From Bacillota bacterium (GTDB taxonomy: Bacteria > Bacillota > UBA4882 > UBA8346): a stretch of 64,000 nt of DNA. Under the pieces are notes generated by a model that was not told the origin of the DNA, searched no databases, and saw only the letters and a list, made by a program, of their open reading frames with translations. This document shows, piece after piece, positions 35,697 to 44,775 of the stretch (positions are counted from its first letter, which is position 1; each line of letters opens with the position of its first letter). The position numbers and the translations under genes are program-made. The stretch spans positions 40,957-104,956 of the forward strand of contig JAEZCE010000020.1 in assembly GCA_023429995.1 (NCBI GenBank). Direction: 5' to 3'.

Positions 35697-37481
35697 TCAA
35701 AAACGCGGACATATTTTACACGCTTCAGGGGGATCTTGGCTTATCATTTCCGTACGATATTTTTGTAAAACCTGACCATTCCAAATTTCCGAAAAAGTGT
35801 TTTTCAGAAGATTACCGACTATGAAATCCGGCTGACAATCACATAAAGTAACATTTCCTTCCACATCAACCGGAATGGTTTGCCATGGAGAAAAACACCA
35901 GCGATGACTGGGGGAACGGTGATAGAGTTGAGCGGGGGGGATCATCAAAAAATCCTGATACCGTTTTTCAAGGCCGAATTCTTCAAGACCATGCACAGAC
36001 AATACCGGTAGATTTTTGGAAAAGGCGTAAGAAACCCCTTTACGGACTGTTTCTTCAACTTCCGGACTAACGTTTTGCCAAAGGGTATGGCTCAGATTTG
36101 CCTTGAAATTAATATCGGACAACATCAATACGTCTACCCCCAAATCCGCTACACAGTCAATCAAATCATTGAAATGAGCGACCGTATCAATGGAGACAGC
36201 TGAAAAAACAGCTTTGGAAACCGAATATAACGGTGTTTTTGGGGTTGAATCAGCAATTCTCACAAATTCTTTGATGTTTTGAATGACTTTTTTAAAATCG
36301 GTTCCCTTACGAACCTGTGATGAAACAGTATCATTGTATCCGTCAATGCTAAAGGCGACGGAATCCAGTCCAGCCTCCAAGAGTTGTAATGAGACATCCG
36401 GAGTAAGCAACATCGCGTTGGTAACGATGCCTACCTTTCGGCCTTGGGATTTGGCATAGATGATAAAGTCCCTAATCTTCGGGTGCAGCAGAGGCTCACC
36501 TAAACCGACCAGTACAATTTTATAGGTATTGGGCAGCAAAGCCAGAATATTGCGGAACAATTGGAAAGACATGTGTTTGTTCTTTTTGTTCAGCTCAGAA
36601 CGGGCGCAAAATTGGCAGTTGAGATTACAATAGGTTGTAATCTCAATATTAGCGATGACCGGATCGGTTTTGGCAAGGGCTATTGGTTCCGGCTGGTTTT
36701 CTAGCGCCCGTTGACCGCTTGGACAAAGGGAGATATGGGTTGGGCAGAGTGGGGCAACTTCAAAGAAACGTTTTAGGCCAGGTTCAACCTTAACAATAGA
36801 ATCAAGAGCTTTGGAATCGAGATAGGCGGCGATGGCAACATCCGTTATGGCTCTTCGGATTAGATCCTCCACTAAATGGCCGTTGGTACAATGAAAAACA
36901 TCATGTTCAACTTCAGGAAAAGTAACGGTCCGGGGTTTTTGGGGGAAATTTTCTGACCAGGATTGAGTTTCCTCCCATAAAACCAGTTGATCGTTTTCCC
37001 CATGGATGATTAGGGTTGGAAATTGGTTAGGAAACCGAATCCGCCCGGCTTTGTTGATGAGTTTTACCATTAAGGCCACGTCAACCATTGAAACAGGTTT
37101 TTTGCCGGCTTGGTGTGATTCCCACCTCTCAAAATAACTCTGGTTGATTTGGCGGGGGACGGCAAGTAAAATCAACAAATCCGGAATCAGAGAGAACTTT
37201 TGAAGAGTGGCCAGAAGTAAGCTTCCCCCGGTAGAATGCCCGATGACGATTACTTTACGACCTTCATTTTGATAAACGCCAAAAGAATTCGCTATGAATT
37301 TGATAAAAGTATCTTCATCAAATTCGGGGACCTTTTCTCCTTGGGCGATTCTTTCATGGCCGGGAAGGCAAAGGTTGTTGACCGAACCGGGCCCGAAATT
37401 TTGCTTTAACGCATCCGCCAGCGGCTGCAAATTTTGAGTGGAACCGCTATAGCCATGAACGAGTATGATGCCCAGTTTCAT
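35697..37481 (-). CDS. Alpha/beta-hydrolase fused to radical SAM-SPASM domain
   Basis: 594 aa, two enzymes in one chain. Residues 1-215: alpha/beta-hydrolase with oxyanion-side HGYSGS, nucleophile GHS83TGG, Asp164 (GEND) and His193 (VEHDVF), a complete triad resembling carboxylesterases. Residues about 275-594: radical SAM domain with C285-NLN-C289-QF-C292, GLGEPLLHPKI and SIDGYND, then a C-terminal SPASM-like region with CFSPWQTIPVD, CDCQPD and CKICP for auxiliary clusters. No frameshift or stop joins them; the fusion is continuous. Sits in a two-gene minus-strand unit with the GT1 gene (4-bp overlap). Substrate unknown. Confidence 0.85.
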   Translation of the reverse strand: MKLGIILVHGYSGSTQNLQPLADALKQNFGPGSVNNLCLPGHERIAQGEKVPEFDEDTFIKFIANSFGVYQNEGRKVIVIGHSTGGSLLLATLQKFSLIPDLLILLAVPRQINQSYFERWESHQAGKKPVSMVDVALMVKLINKAGRIRFPNQFPTLIIHGENDQLVLWEETQSWSENFPQKPRTVTFPEVEHDVFHCTNGHLVEDLIRRAITDVAIAAYLDSKALDSIVKVEPGLKRFFEVAPLCPTHISLCPSGQRALENQPEPIALAKTDPVIANIEITTYCNLNCQFCARSELNKKNKHMSFQLFRNILALLPNTYKIVLVGLGEPLLHPKIRDFIIYAKSQGRKVGIVTNAMLLTPDVSLQLLEAGLDSVAFSIDGYNDTVSSQVRKGTDFKKVIQNIKEFVRIADSTPKTPLYSVSKAVFSAVSIDTVAHFNDLIDCVADLGVDVLMLSDINFKANLSHTLWQNVSPEVEETVRKGVSYAFSKNLPVLSVHGLEEFGLEKRYQDFLMIPPAQLYHRSPSHRWCFSPWQTIPVDVEGNVTLCDCQPDFIVGNLLKNTFSEIWNGQVLQKYRTEMISQDPPEACKICPRF

Positions 37482-38710
37482 CGATTTTTTTCTCCTCTAA
37501 GAAAATCGGCCAAAGCTTTTGCTCCTTGATAGTGTTCAAGGGCATTTTTTATTTTAGCTAAATTATTTTTGATGGTTCCGTTTGTTATAAGTCCGTGAAT
37601 TTTGGCTTTGATTTGTTCGTCCGAGGTTTGGTTGAAAGCCTGAATATAATCTTCAGGAACCCCTGTAAAATGAGTAGAAGGTATCAAACGGGCGCCGCAA
37701 CCGATTCTTTCGAGGCATACTCCATTGTGGGCCTGTTCGGGTTGGAGAGGCATTACCAGGACAGGGATTTCATTTTGAAGCGCCTCAAAAACAGTCATTT
37801 GACCACCATGGGTTATTAATAGGGAAGTGTAAGGAAATATTCGGTGCAGGGGAGCAAAGTTCAAAACATTTACCCCCGGGTCTAGCTGTCCGGAACCTGT
37901 CATTTCTGTTTGGCCACCGGCCGCCACAATAACTTTGTATCCTAATTCAAGAAGGATTCTGGCTATTCTGGACACAGTGTGATTATCCGTTACACAAGTT
38001 CCGAATGAGATGACAGCCAGTGGTTTTGGTGACGCTAATATCGGCTCAATGGGAACCGGGTCATAGGGCCAGCGCTCGAAGGATACCGGACCAATATGAA
38101 TAAGATCCGGTGTTTTTTGGAGGGGCATAAATTCCGGAAAATCCCATAGAAATGTCCCTTCACCCTTCAGAGCCATCCGCACGTCTTCGATAGGGGGTAA
38201 GCCAAATTGGCGCAGTGCCAGACTGAATTTTTTCCCGGCAAACCTAAAAAAGTTATCCATCAATTGTCTTTGAATCTCAGAGCCGTTTTCATTTTCCGAA
38301 AATCCCAGCGCTTCATGACAATCGGGAATCATACAACCACAGATCAATGAATCATAAGGAACTTTCGCGATTTGGGATGAGGCATGGAGTGTAAACCGGA
38401 AAACGCCGAGAACTCTATCGGGTTTGATTTGTTTCATTAAATCGCTCTCTTCTTGAATACAGCGAACGATGGTTTCTATATTTGAAAACCATTTAAACGA
38501 AGGGAAACCTCCGCCATCCGTTTCTTGGATATCCGATAAGATATGGACGCGCGCCTGTGCGCCTATACCTGAATTATTCACGAAACCGGAATGTTTCCGG
38601 CTGATGGCGATATGGACTTCGTGTCCGGTAGATTTTAAGATATCCATAAGCGCCAGAGACTTTGCAATATGCGATAAGGAATTGTTTTCAGGGATTAGTA
38701 AAAATTTCAT
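37478..38710 (-). CDS. UGT/MGT-type glycosyltransferase (GT1)
   Basis: 410 aa GT-B fold enzyme. Seen: N-terminal PENNSLSHIAKSLALMDILKSTGHEV acceptor domain (short blocks SLSHIAKSLA, GHEVHIAIS) and C-terminal donor domain with ISFGT and the signature THGGQMTVFEALQNEIPVLV then PLQPEQAHNG. Such enzymes glycosylate small lipophilic molecules (macrolides, carotenoids, sterols), so glycosylation of the cluster product is a reasonable inference. First gene of a minus-strand pair within an otherwise plus-strand cluster; a perfect palindrome lies just upstream. Confidence 0.88.
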   Translation of the reverse strand: MKFLLIPENNSLSHIAKSLALMDILKSTGHEVHIAISRKHSGFVNNSGIGAQARVHILSDIQETDGGGFPSFKWFSNIETIVRCIQEESDLMKQIKPDRVLGVFRFTLHASSQIAKVPYDSLICGCMIPDCHEALGFSENENGSEIQRQLMDNFFRFAGKKFSLALRQFGLPPIEDVRMALKGEGTFLWDFPEFMPLQKTPDLIHIGPVSFERWPYDPVPIEPILASPKPLAVISFGTCVTDNHTVSRIARILLELGYKVIVAAGGQTEMTGSGQLDPGVNVLNFAPLHRIFPYTSLLITHGGQMTVFEALQNEIPVLVMPLQPEQAHNGVCLERIGCGARLIPSTHFTGVPEDYIQAFNQTSDEQIKAKIHGLITNGTIKNNLAKIKNALEHYQGAKALADFLRGEKNR

Positions 38711-38790
38711 GAGGAAAGTTCCTTTTTGAAAGGTTGATAATTTTTGTTTTCCGGGTGAATTTCAGTTTTAGTTGTTAAAAATGAGAATCA

Positions 38791-38832
38791 TTTAAAAAAC
38801 GATTATATTATATAATATAATCGTTTTTTAAA
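38791..38832. repeat. Perfect 42-bp palindrome
   Basis: Two 21-bp arms with no spacer: TTTAAAAAACGATTATATTA plus one T at 38791-38811, mirrored exactly at 38812-38832. It lies 26 bp beyond the stop of the BamE-like gene and 80 bp before the GT1 start, both on the minus strand. Each strand ends in a T6 run after the stem, so it may be a bidirectional terminator; alternatively an operator for the GT1 unit. Confidence 0.8.
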
Positions 38833-38857
38833 ATTAAGCAATCGCTCCATTATAGAT

Positions 38858-39430
38858 TTAATCCTGAATCTGGCTGACCTTTCCATTTTCGAAATATAGA
38901 ATAAAAGTATTAAAACGATTGCTCCAATATTGCCACTGATCAATTTCTAAATTTGGGGTTTTATGTTTGGGGGGATAGCCCAAGGCCGCAATTACCGCAG
39001 CCTTTCTCATTCCCTCTTTTACTTCACCGAGTAAAATGGATTCTCTTTCATCTTTGGTGAAAACTGACAAATCGACGGGATTTTTCGCAAATGTGCGGCT
39101 GAAGATTTTATCAATGGTTTCCCCGGAGTATTGCTCAATATTCCGGATTTCCAGTTCCTCACCATTGGGAAGGGTTACGAAGATGCTTCTATAGGATATT
39201 TTAATGAATTTCACTGCTGTGTTGATAGGAACCAAAACACCTTTTCGGTAATTGGTGGTTTGATGGCAATTTTTTTCGTAATATAAGCTAAATTGGGTAT
39301 AGAAACTGTCCCCTTTGGCCGCCATCATCGTATTGGTGCCGTAAACCGGTGAGATTGTAAATAATGTTGCCAGCCCCAGTAGGCAAAAGACAATCAAGAG
39401 AGTTAAATTTTTTTTCCATAAAAGATTCAT
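38858..39430 (-). CDS. Exported protein with BamE/SmpA-like C-terminal domain
   Basis: 190 aa. Seen: signal peptide (about residues 1-32, hydrophobic LLIVFCLLGLATLF), and a C-terminal segment LGEVKEGMRKAAVIAALGYPP...DQWQYWSNRFNTFILYFENGKV, the GM-x-x-x-EV-x-x-x-LG-x-P...W-x-Y...F pattern of the BamE (SmpA/OmlA) fold. No lipobox was seen. BamE homologues help outer-membrane protein assembly; here only the fold is supported. ATG 39430 is 9 bp from GGAGG. Confidence 0.72.
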   Translation of the reverse strand: MNLLWKKNLTLLIVFCLLGLATLFTISPVYGTNTMMAAKGDSFYTQFSLYYEKNCHQTTNYRKGVLVPINTAVKFIKISYRSIFVTLPNGEELEIRNIEQYSGETIDKIFSRTFAKNPVDLSVFTKDERESILLGEVKEGMRKAAVIAALGYPPKHKTPNLEIDQWQYWSNRFNTFILYFENGKVSQIQD

Positions 39431-39794
39431 TGGCAAATTCCTCCGTAATGAATTGATAATTTAATCGTCTTCGTTGATGAAAAAAGAATTAAATTACATA
39501 TATTATAAACATTATTAAAATTACTTGTTCGATAGTAACATTCGGTATTTATCCTCAAAATCCTGCCTCTGGCAAATTTACATTTGAAGTGCTGAATTCC
39601 TTAGTTAACAGGGTTTCGCCTACACAATGATATAAAAATATTCTGCCCGAAATATTGTATTGGGTGATAGAAAACTAAAGGCTGAAAATGGGAACATTTA
39701 ATGATACAATATAGACCTACAACGAATATCCGTTTTATTTTTGGGGGATAGCTTTTGAATATTTTTTCAAAGGGCTGGATAAGGAGAAGTTGAC
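39431..39794. other. Divergent intergenic region
   Basis: About 364 bp, AT-rich, between divergently transcribed BamE-like and GT2 genes. It presumably holds promoters for both; no clear consensus pair, RNA or repeat was recognised. Confidence 0.3.
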
Positions 39795-40562
39795 ATGGAA
39801 AAAGAAAGAGTCGTTCCTACTATGAAATATTGTGTATTGATTCCCACCTATAACAATGATCAAACCCTCGAAAAAGTAATTTTGTCAGTGCTGGAATATA
39901 CCCCGGATATCATTGTGGTAAATGACGGAAGTAACGATAATACTGTGAATATATTAGAACGTTTTCAAAACAAAGTCCATATCATTTCGTATTCTAAAAA
40001 TCAGGGTAAAGGGGTTGCCTTGCGGAAGGGATTGAAAAAAGCTGAAGAATTGGGATACCATTACGCGATAACCTGCGATTCGGATGGACAGCATCTGGCC
40101 TCTGAAATCCCTAAACTTTTAGAAAAAGTAAAGTCAGGGGAAAATATCTTGATTATTGGGAATCGGGATATGACCGATCAACATATACCCAAAAAGAGTT
40201 TATTTGGCCGGAAATTCTCCAATTTTTGGGTCAGAATGGAAACCGGACGGGATCTTGTGGACACCCAATCGGGATTCAGGCTTTATACAGTTGCTGCCAT
40301 GAACCGGATGCGTTTTTTTACCCGGAAATATGATTTCGAACTGGAATCACTTGTCCGTTGGGTATGGCGGGATTATCCGGTGGAAATAGCGACAATTCAG
40401 GTATATTACCCTGCTCCGGAAGAACGGGTCAGTCATTTTAAAGGATTTCAAGACAATTTCAGAATTAGTATCCTCAATACGGTCCTTGTTTTAATAACGA
40501 TGGTCTATATCCTTCCCAAACGCCTTTTCTGTTCCGTTTTGAAAAATAAACCCCGTCGTTGA
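39795..40562 (+). CDS. Family 2 glycosyltransferase (dolichol-phosphate mannosyltransferase-like)
   Basis: 255 aa GT-A enzyme. Seen: VLIPTYNNDQTLEKV, VVNDGSNDNT, ITCDSDGQHLASEIP (metal-binding DSD) and DTQSGFRLY. A hydrophobic C-terminal stretch (about 222-242) may peripherally anchor it. Cleanly supported by AAGGAG before the ATG. GT2 proteins of this type occur in aryl-polyene loci. It restarts the plus-strand part of the cluster. Confidence 0.88.
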   Translation: MEKERVVPTMKYCVLIPTYNNDQTLEKVILSVLEYTPDIIVVNDGSNDNTVNILERFQNKVHIISYSKNQGKGVALRKGLKKAEELGYHYAITCDSDGQHLASEIPKLLEKVKSGENILIIGNRDMTDQHIPKKSLFGRKFSNFWVRMETGRDLVDTQSGFRLYTVAAMNRMRFFTRKYDFELESLVRWVWRDYPVEIATIQVYYPAPEERVSHFKGFQDNFRISILNTVLVLITMVYILPKRLFCSVLKNKPRR

Positions 40563-40727
40563 TCTTGTAAAATTGAGCGGTTTTAATAAAATGGGCGCCG
40601 GTCGTTGAATTTAATGAGGATTAATGATATATTAATAATTGGAATTTTTTGTGATAATTATGGGATAATATGATGAAAATTGATTGAGGTACGCTCACAA
40701 CGATAGCTGGAAAGCAGGCGACTCCCA

Positions 40728-42170
40728 ATGAAACGGCGAATTGTTTTGGTTCACCCCCGGGGCTCTAATTGGCTTAAGGGCAGCAGAGATATTGTTGCTT
40801 CGGCAAACCGGATGGTTCCCCATGGAATTCTTTCCATAGCAGCCTGGCTTTTGAAGGAAGGCCACGAAGTTTTCATTCATGATTGTTTGGGGCCTTATGC
40901 TTCACCGGACTTTCAAACCAATATTCATGAAATTTTAGACTATCATGCGGATTTTATTGGTTTTTCAGCCACCACTTCTTCATTTCCCGATGCCGCCAGA
41001 ATGGCGGCGGCCTTGAAAGAGATTAATCCCGAGGTGGTTACGATATGTGGCGGGGTCCATTGTTCCTCGATGGGAGGGGCCTTACTCAGAGACTATCCCG
41101 CTTTCGATTTTTTGATTCAAGGGGAAGGAGAAATAACCCTGGCGGAACTGGTTCTTGGAAAAAGCCCGGCCGAAATTAAAGGGCTCCTTTGGCGGAATCA
41201 AAATGAAATCGTGGAAAATTCCCCAAGGGAATTGATTTCTGATTTAGATATATTGCCTTTTCCAGCTTATGAAAAATTAAAGGGTTTTCCTAAAGGGTAT
41301 AACCTCCCTTTATTTAGTTACGCAAAATTTCCGGGCACTTCCATGGTTACCAGCAGAGGTTGCCTATTTCAATGTTCATATTGTGATCGCTCGGTTTTCA
41401 AAAAAGGCTTTCGTTATAATTCTGCGCAATATATCTACAATCATCTCAAATATCTTCATCAAAAATTTGGGATTCGACATGTGAATATCTACGATGATCT
41501 TTTCACAACGGATGAAAAGCGCATTGTTGAACTTTGCGATATGCTCACCCAAAATCCAATGGACATCCAATTCAATTGCGCTCTGCGGGTGGGATTTGCT
41601 CCGGATAAACTGTTGAAAATGTTGAAAGACGCCGGGTGTCTCATGGTGTCTCTCGGCATCGAATCAGCCGACCCTGAACTTTTGAAGAAACATAAGGCTG
41701 GCGTAACGGTGGAGGCAGTCCGGGACACGGTTTCCCGGATTCAGGCGGCCGGTCTTCGGGCCAAAGGCCTTTTTATGATGGGGCTGCCGGATGAAACCGA
41801 AGAATCCATCCGCTGGACCAGCGATTTTGTGATTTCATTGGGACTTGATGATATGAATATGGCTAAATTTACTCCATTTCCAGGAGCCCCTTTGTGGAAA
41901 ACCATCCGGGAAGAAGGCGCTTTGGAGGAAGATTGGGAGCAAATGAATTGCCTCAATTTTGTTTTTATCCCAAAAACCATTGGTTCCAAGGCGGTACTCG
42001 ATCAACTTTACAATGAACATGTCAAACGCTTTTATACGAATAGGGCATGGCTGCGCAAATTCAACAAACGTATATGGCAGCATCGGCATTCGATCTGGCA
42101 TATCGTCAAGAATTTGCCGGATTTCTTGGCTGCAAAAAAACAGTTTGAACCCCAAAGAAAAATTTCTTAG
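40728..42170 (+). CDS. B12-binding-type radical SAM enzyme (BchE-like)
   Basis: 480 aa. Seen: N-terminal cobalamin-binding-like domain (about 1-140; VPHGILSIAAWLLKEGHEV, TICGGVHCS, QGEGEITLAEL) and radical SAM domain with C212-LFQ-C216-SY-C219, SLGIESADPELLKKH and GLPDETEESI. The order matches the BchE/HpnJ-like group, which acts on lipids, pigments and hopanoids. The second such enzyme in the cluster. Reaction unknown. Confidence 0.88.
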   Translation: MKRRIVLVHPRGSNWLKGSRDIVASANRMVPHGILSIAAWLLKEGHEVFIHDCLGPYASPDFQTNIHEILDYHADFIGFSATTSSFPDAARMAAALKEINPEVVTICGGVHCSSMGGALLRDYPAFDFLIQGEGEITLAELVLGKSPAEIKGLLWRNQNEIVENSPRELISDLDILPFPAYEKLKGFPKGYNLPLFSYAKFPGTSMVTSRGCLFQCSYCDRSVFKKGFRYNSAQYIYNHLKYLHQKFGIRHVNIYDDLFTTDEKRIVELCDMLTQNPMDIQFNCALRVGFAPDKLLKMLKDAGCLMVSLGIESADPELLKKHKAGVTVEAVRDTVSRIQAAGLRAKGLFMMGLPDETEESIRWTSDFVISLGLDDMNMAKFTPFPGAPLWKTIREEGALEEDWEQMNCLNFVFIPKTIGSKAVLDQLYNEHVKRFYTNRAWLRKFNKRIWQHRHSIWHIVKNLPDFLAAKKQFEPQRKIS

Positions 42171-42312
42171 TTTGCTTTCTTGATACTCAAACGGATTTTA
42201 ATTTTTTCTGCATAAACAAAATAAGTAAAGAGTTCTGAATGATGAAGAGTTGTAAAATCCTTTGAAAAATGGGTACAAGTTTTCCTATATCAATTATTGG
42301 ATGTGAGATCTC

Positions 42313-42936
42313 ATGATTAATAAAATATTGCGTTCGATCATTGTTGCCATGGCCATGATATTTCTTACGGTGATTACATATGCAACTGGAGAATTAATGG
42401 TTGAATCGGAGAAACCACTAACACCTAAGCCCGATCAAGCTTTGATTGTTTTTATGCGCCTCCCTGCATCTTTCGGCAAGGCATTTCTCTATGACGATTA
42501 TGGTCAGTCTGTTTCGCTCTATGAAGTATCCAGCGATGAAAATAAGTTTATCGGGCTCTCCAAAGGCGGAACAAAAGTTATTTATGATTCAACCCCGGGG
42601 GAACATACCTTCATGGTTGTTGGTGAAGCTGCAGATTTTTTGAAAGCCACGATTGCGGCAGGAAAAACTTATTACATACTTGTAACGCCAAGGATGGGTT
42701 TTTTGCAAGCTCGTTATTCATTGCGGCCACTTCGCCAACATGATTTGACAAGTACAAGCTTTTCTCGATGGGATTCGAATACTGCTTTAGTGGAAAATAC
42801 TTTTGAATCGGAGGAGTGGGCGCAAAAAAACGCTTCTACGATCGAAAATAGAAGAGCCCGGTATTGGAGTGTATGGTCTGCAAAGACTCAAGAACAGCGT
42901 GATTTACAGGCCCTTAATCCGGAAGATGGACGCTAA
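42313..42936 (+). CDS. Exported DUF2846-like protein
   Basis: 207 aa. Seen: signal peptide (about 1-25, IIVAMAMIFLTVITYATG), then a beta-rich domain with ALIVFMRLP, YDSTPGEHTFMVVGE and AAGKTYYILVTPRMG, the pattern of DUF2846-type beta-sandwich proteins, and a charged C-terminal extension. The function of the family is not known. No lipobox Cys, so probably periplasmic. Confidence 0.6.
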   Translation: MINKILRSIIVAMAMIFLTVITYATGELMVESEKPLTPKPDQALIVFMRLPASFGKAFLYDDYGQSVSLYEVSSDENKFIGLSKGGTKVIYDSTPGEHTFMVVGEAADFLKATIAAGKTYYILVTPRMGFLQARYSLRPLRQHDLTSTSFSRWDSNTALVENTFESEEWAQKNASTIENRRARYWSVWSAKTQEQRDLQALNPEDGR

Positions 42937-42977
42937 CTAAAGGTAGTATATCTTGATAGATCATAAGGTTGGTATCA

Positions 42978-43619
42978 ATGGAAGAAACAATGAAGGCATT
43001 TTACGATGAGATTGCGAAGGATTATGATCATGAGCAAGAAGAATTCGGTTTTGTAAGAATCCCTGAGCGGGAAATTGTTATGGATGCGATCCGTAAAGTT
43101 GCTCGGAAAGATTGGTCCGTTTTAGAAATCGGCGCCGGCACCGGCAGGTTTACCCTGGAAATTGCGCCCCTTGTTAAGCGTATAACAGCCATTGATGTTT
43201 CCCCAAAGATGTTGGATTGCCTGTCACAGAAATTGACGGCTCAAGGCGTAACCAATATTAGACAGATCTGCGGCGATTTCATGGAAACAACTTTTGATGA
43301 AAAGTATGACCTGATCGTCGGCTTTTCAGCCATTGAATATATAAAGGATAAACAAGCCTTATTCGTGAAAATATCTAATTTACTGGCCCCCGGAGGACAC
43401 CTGATCATTACAACATCTCATAATACCTTTTTTCGATGGTGGGGGAGAATGGGTAATTATTTTCGCCAAGGTATTTTGATGGCGGCCTATCGTAAAGGGG
43501 AGCTTCATCAACTCATGAAAATCAATGGCTTGAGTATGATTGAACTCACTGATTTATGTTTGAAAAGTCATTTTAGTAAAGGAATATTGTTATTTGTCCA
43601 TGCTGCCAAAAAACTTTAA
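42978..43619 (+). CDS. SAM-dependent class I methyltransferase
   Basis: 213 aa. Seen: motif I VLEIGAGTGRFT, IDVSPKML, GDF-METTF and a hydrophobic GGHLIITTSHN strand. Ubiquinone/small-molecule methyltransferase type by pattern; acceptor unknown. ATG 42978 preferred over the earlier TTG. Overlaps the next small membrane gene by 20 bp. Confidence 0.88.
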   Translation: MEETMKAFYDEIAKDYDHEQEEFGFVRIPEREIVMDAIRKVARKDWSVLEIGAGTGRFTLEIAPLVKRITAIDVSPKMLDCLSQKLTAQGVTNIRQICGDFMETTFDEKYDLIVGFSAIEYIKDKQALFVKISNLLAPGGHLIITTSHNTFFRWWGRMGNYFRQGILMAAYRKGELHQLMKINGLSMIELTDLCLKSHFSKGILLFVHAAKKL

Positions 43620-43938
43620 ACATTGGGTCAATGAAGAAGTTGCCAAACAGCTTGACCGGGATGGCTTTTTGAGTCTTCCCCTGAAAATGCGGATTGGCAT
43701 TTTTATGTTAATGGCTTCTTTTACCATAGGCTATGGGTATCCCATTTTGGCGTTGATTATCGCCGGATGGAAGCATCAATTATCTTCCGGATTGGTAAAA
43801 GGATCGATTGTCTATGCAATCAGCTGGGTGGTTGGCGCAGTTGGGTTGATACTGGCCGGAAAAGACTGTATCAAATACCCGATTTATTTTTTTGCAAAAT
43901 TTATGAAAAAGGTATTTCCAGGTTATTTTCAAGAGTAA
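43600..43938 (+). CDS. Small two-to-three-segment membrane protein
   Basis: 112 aa, unrecognised. Seen: polar N-terminus (about 30 residues), then hydrophobic stretches near residues 33-52 and 68-86 and perhaps a third near 95. The start ATG lies inside the end of the methyltransferase gene. Conserved context would suggest a membrane helper for lipid processing, but nothing in the sequence shows it. Confidence 0.65.
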   Translation: MLPKNFKHWVNEEVAKQLDRDGFLSLPLKMRIGIFMLMASFTIGYGYPILALIIAGWKHQLSSGLVKGSIVYAISWVVGAVGLILAGKDCIKYPIYFFAKFMKKVFPGYFQE

Positions 43939-43964
43939 AATAGTTGATTGGATAAAACAACGAT

Positions 43965-44750
43965 ATGACATATACTTATTATCAGCTAACAAAAATTTCT
44001 GTTTTAGTAGGCGTTTCAATTGCCGTTTTGGCGTTTTTCATCACTCATTCGTTTCTTTTATTCATCGGGTGTCTGGTTATCATTTTTTTATTTCGGGAGA
44101 TTTTTTGTATATACGGCATGTTTTCGATTCGCTCCAACTTTTTTTTTAAAACGGTTAAGGGCAAGGAATTTTTTCTTAACCATGAAGGGACGAATACGTC
44201 TGGAATCTTATTCCGGTTTGATGACGGACCTCATCCGATTTATACCCCTCAAATTTTGGATATTTTAAAAACGGAAGGAATTCAGGCTCTCTTTGCCGTA
44301 ACAGGAAAGAACGCTGAAATGTATCCGGAAATTGTTCAAAGAATGCACAGGGAAAATCACATGATTGCCAATCATACTTATTCTCATCCCTTGAACATTC
44401 TTTTTTTAGGTTACAACCGAATTCGGGAAGAAGTAATACGGACCAGTGTTATTATTGAGAATATAACCGGGGTGAAGCCCAGATACTTTTGCCCGCCGAT
44501 AGGCCATAAAAATCAGATCATTGGCAAAGTCATCAAAGAGTTGGGTTTAATCCCCGTGATGTGGGATATCCGGACCTGGGATACACGTTTATCCTATGAA
44601 AAAATCATGGCAGAAATCAAGAAAAAAATAAAATCCCCGGCAATTATTGTGTTTCATGATTCCATTATTCATAGCAAGACCGATCGGAAATCCACCGTGC
44701 TTGCAGTGAAGGAAACAATCCGGTTCCTTAAAGACCAACATTATCTTTGA
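43965..44750 (+). CDS. Membrane-anchored polysaccharide deacetylase (NodB/CE4)
   Basis: 261 aa. Seen: two N-terminal membrane segments (about 10-50), then the NodB domain with FRFDDGPHPIYTPQIL (catalytic and metal Asp), NHTYSHP (metal His pair) and CPPIGHKN in place of RPPYG, and VFHDSI. Removes N-acetyl groups from a sugar; with glycosyltransferases around it, deacetylation of a lipid-linked amino sugar is a plausible step. Confidence 0.88.
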   Translation: MTYTYYQLTKISVLVGVSIAVLAFFITHSFLLFIGCLVIIFLFREIFCIYGMFSIRSNFFFKTVKGKEFFLNHEGTNTSGILFRFDDGPHPIYTPQILDILKTEGIQALFAVTGKNAEMYPEIVQRMHRENHMIANHTYSHPLNILFLGYNRIREEVIRTSVIIENITGVKPRYFCPPIGHKNQIIGKVIKELGLIPVMWDIRTWDTRLSYEKIMAEIKKKIKSPAIIVFHDSIIHSKTDRKSTVLAVKETIRFLKDQHYL

Positions 44751-44775
44751 TTTTATTCACTCGGAGAATGCCGCC

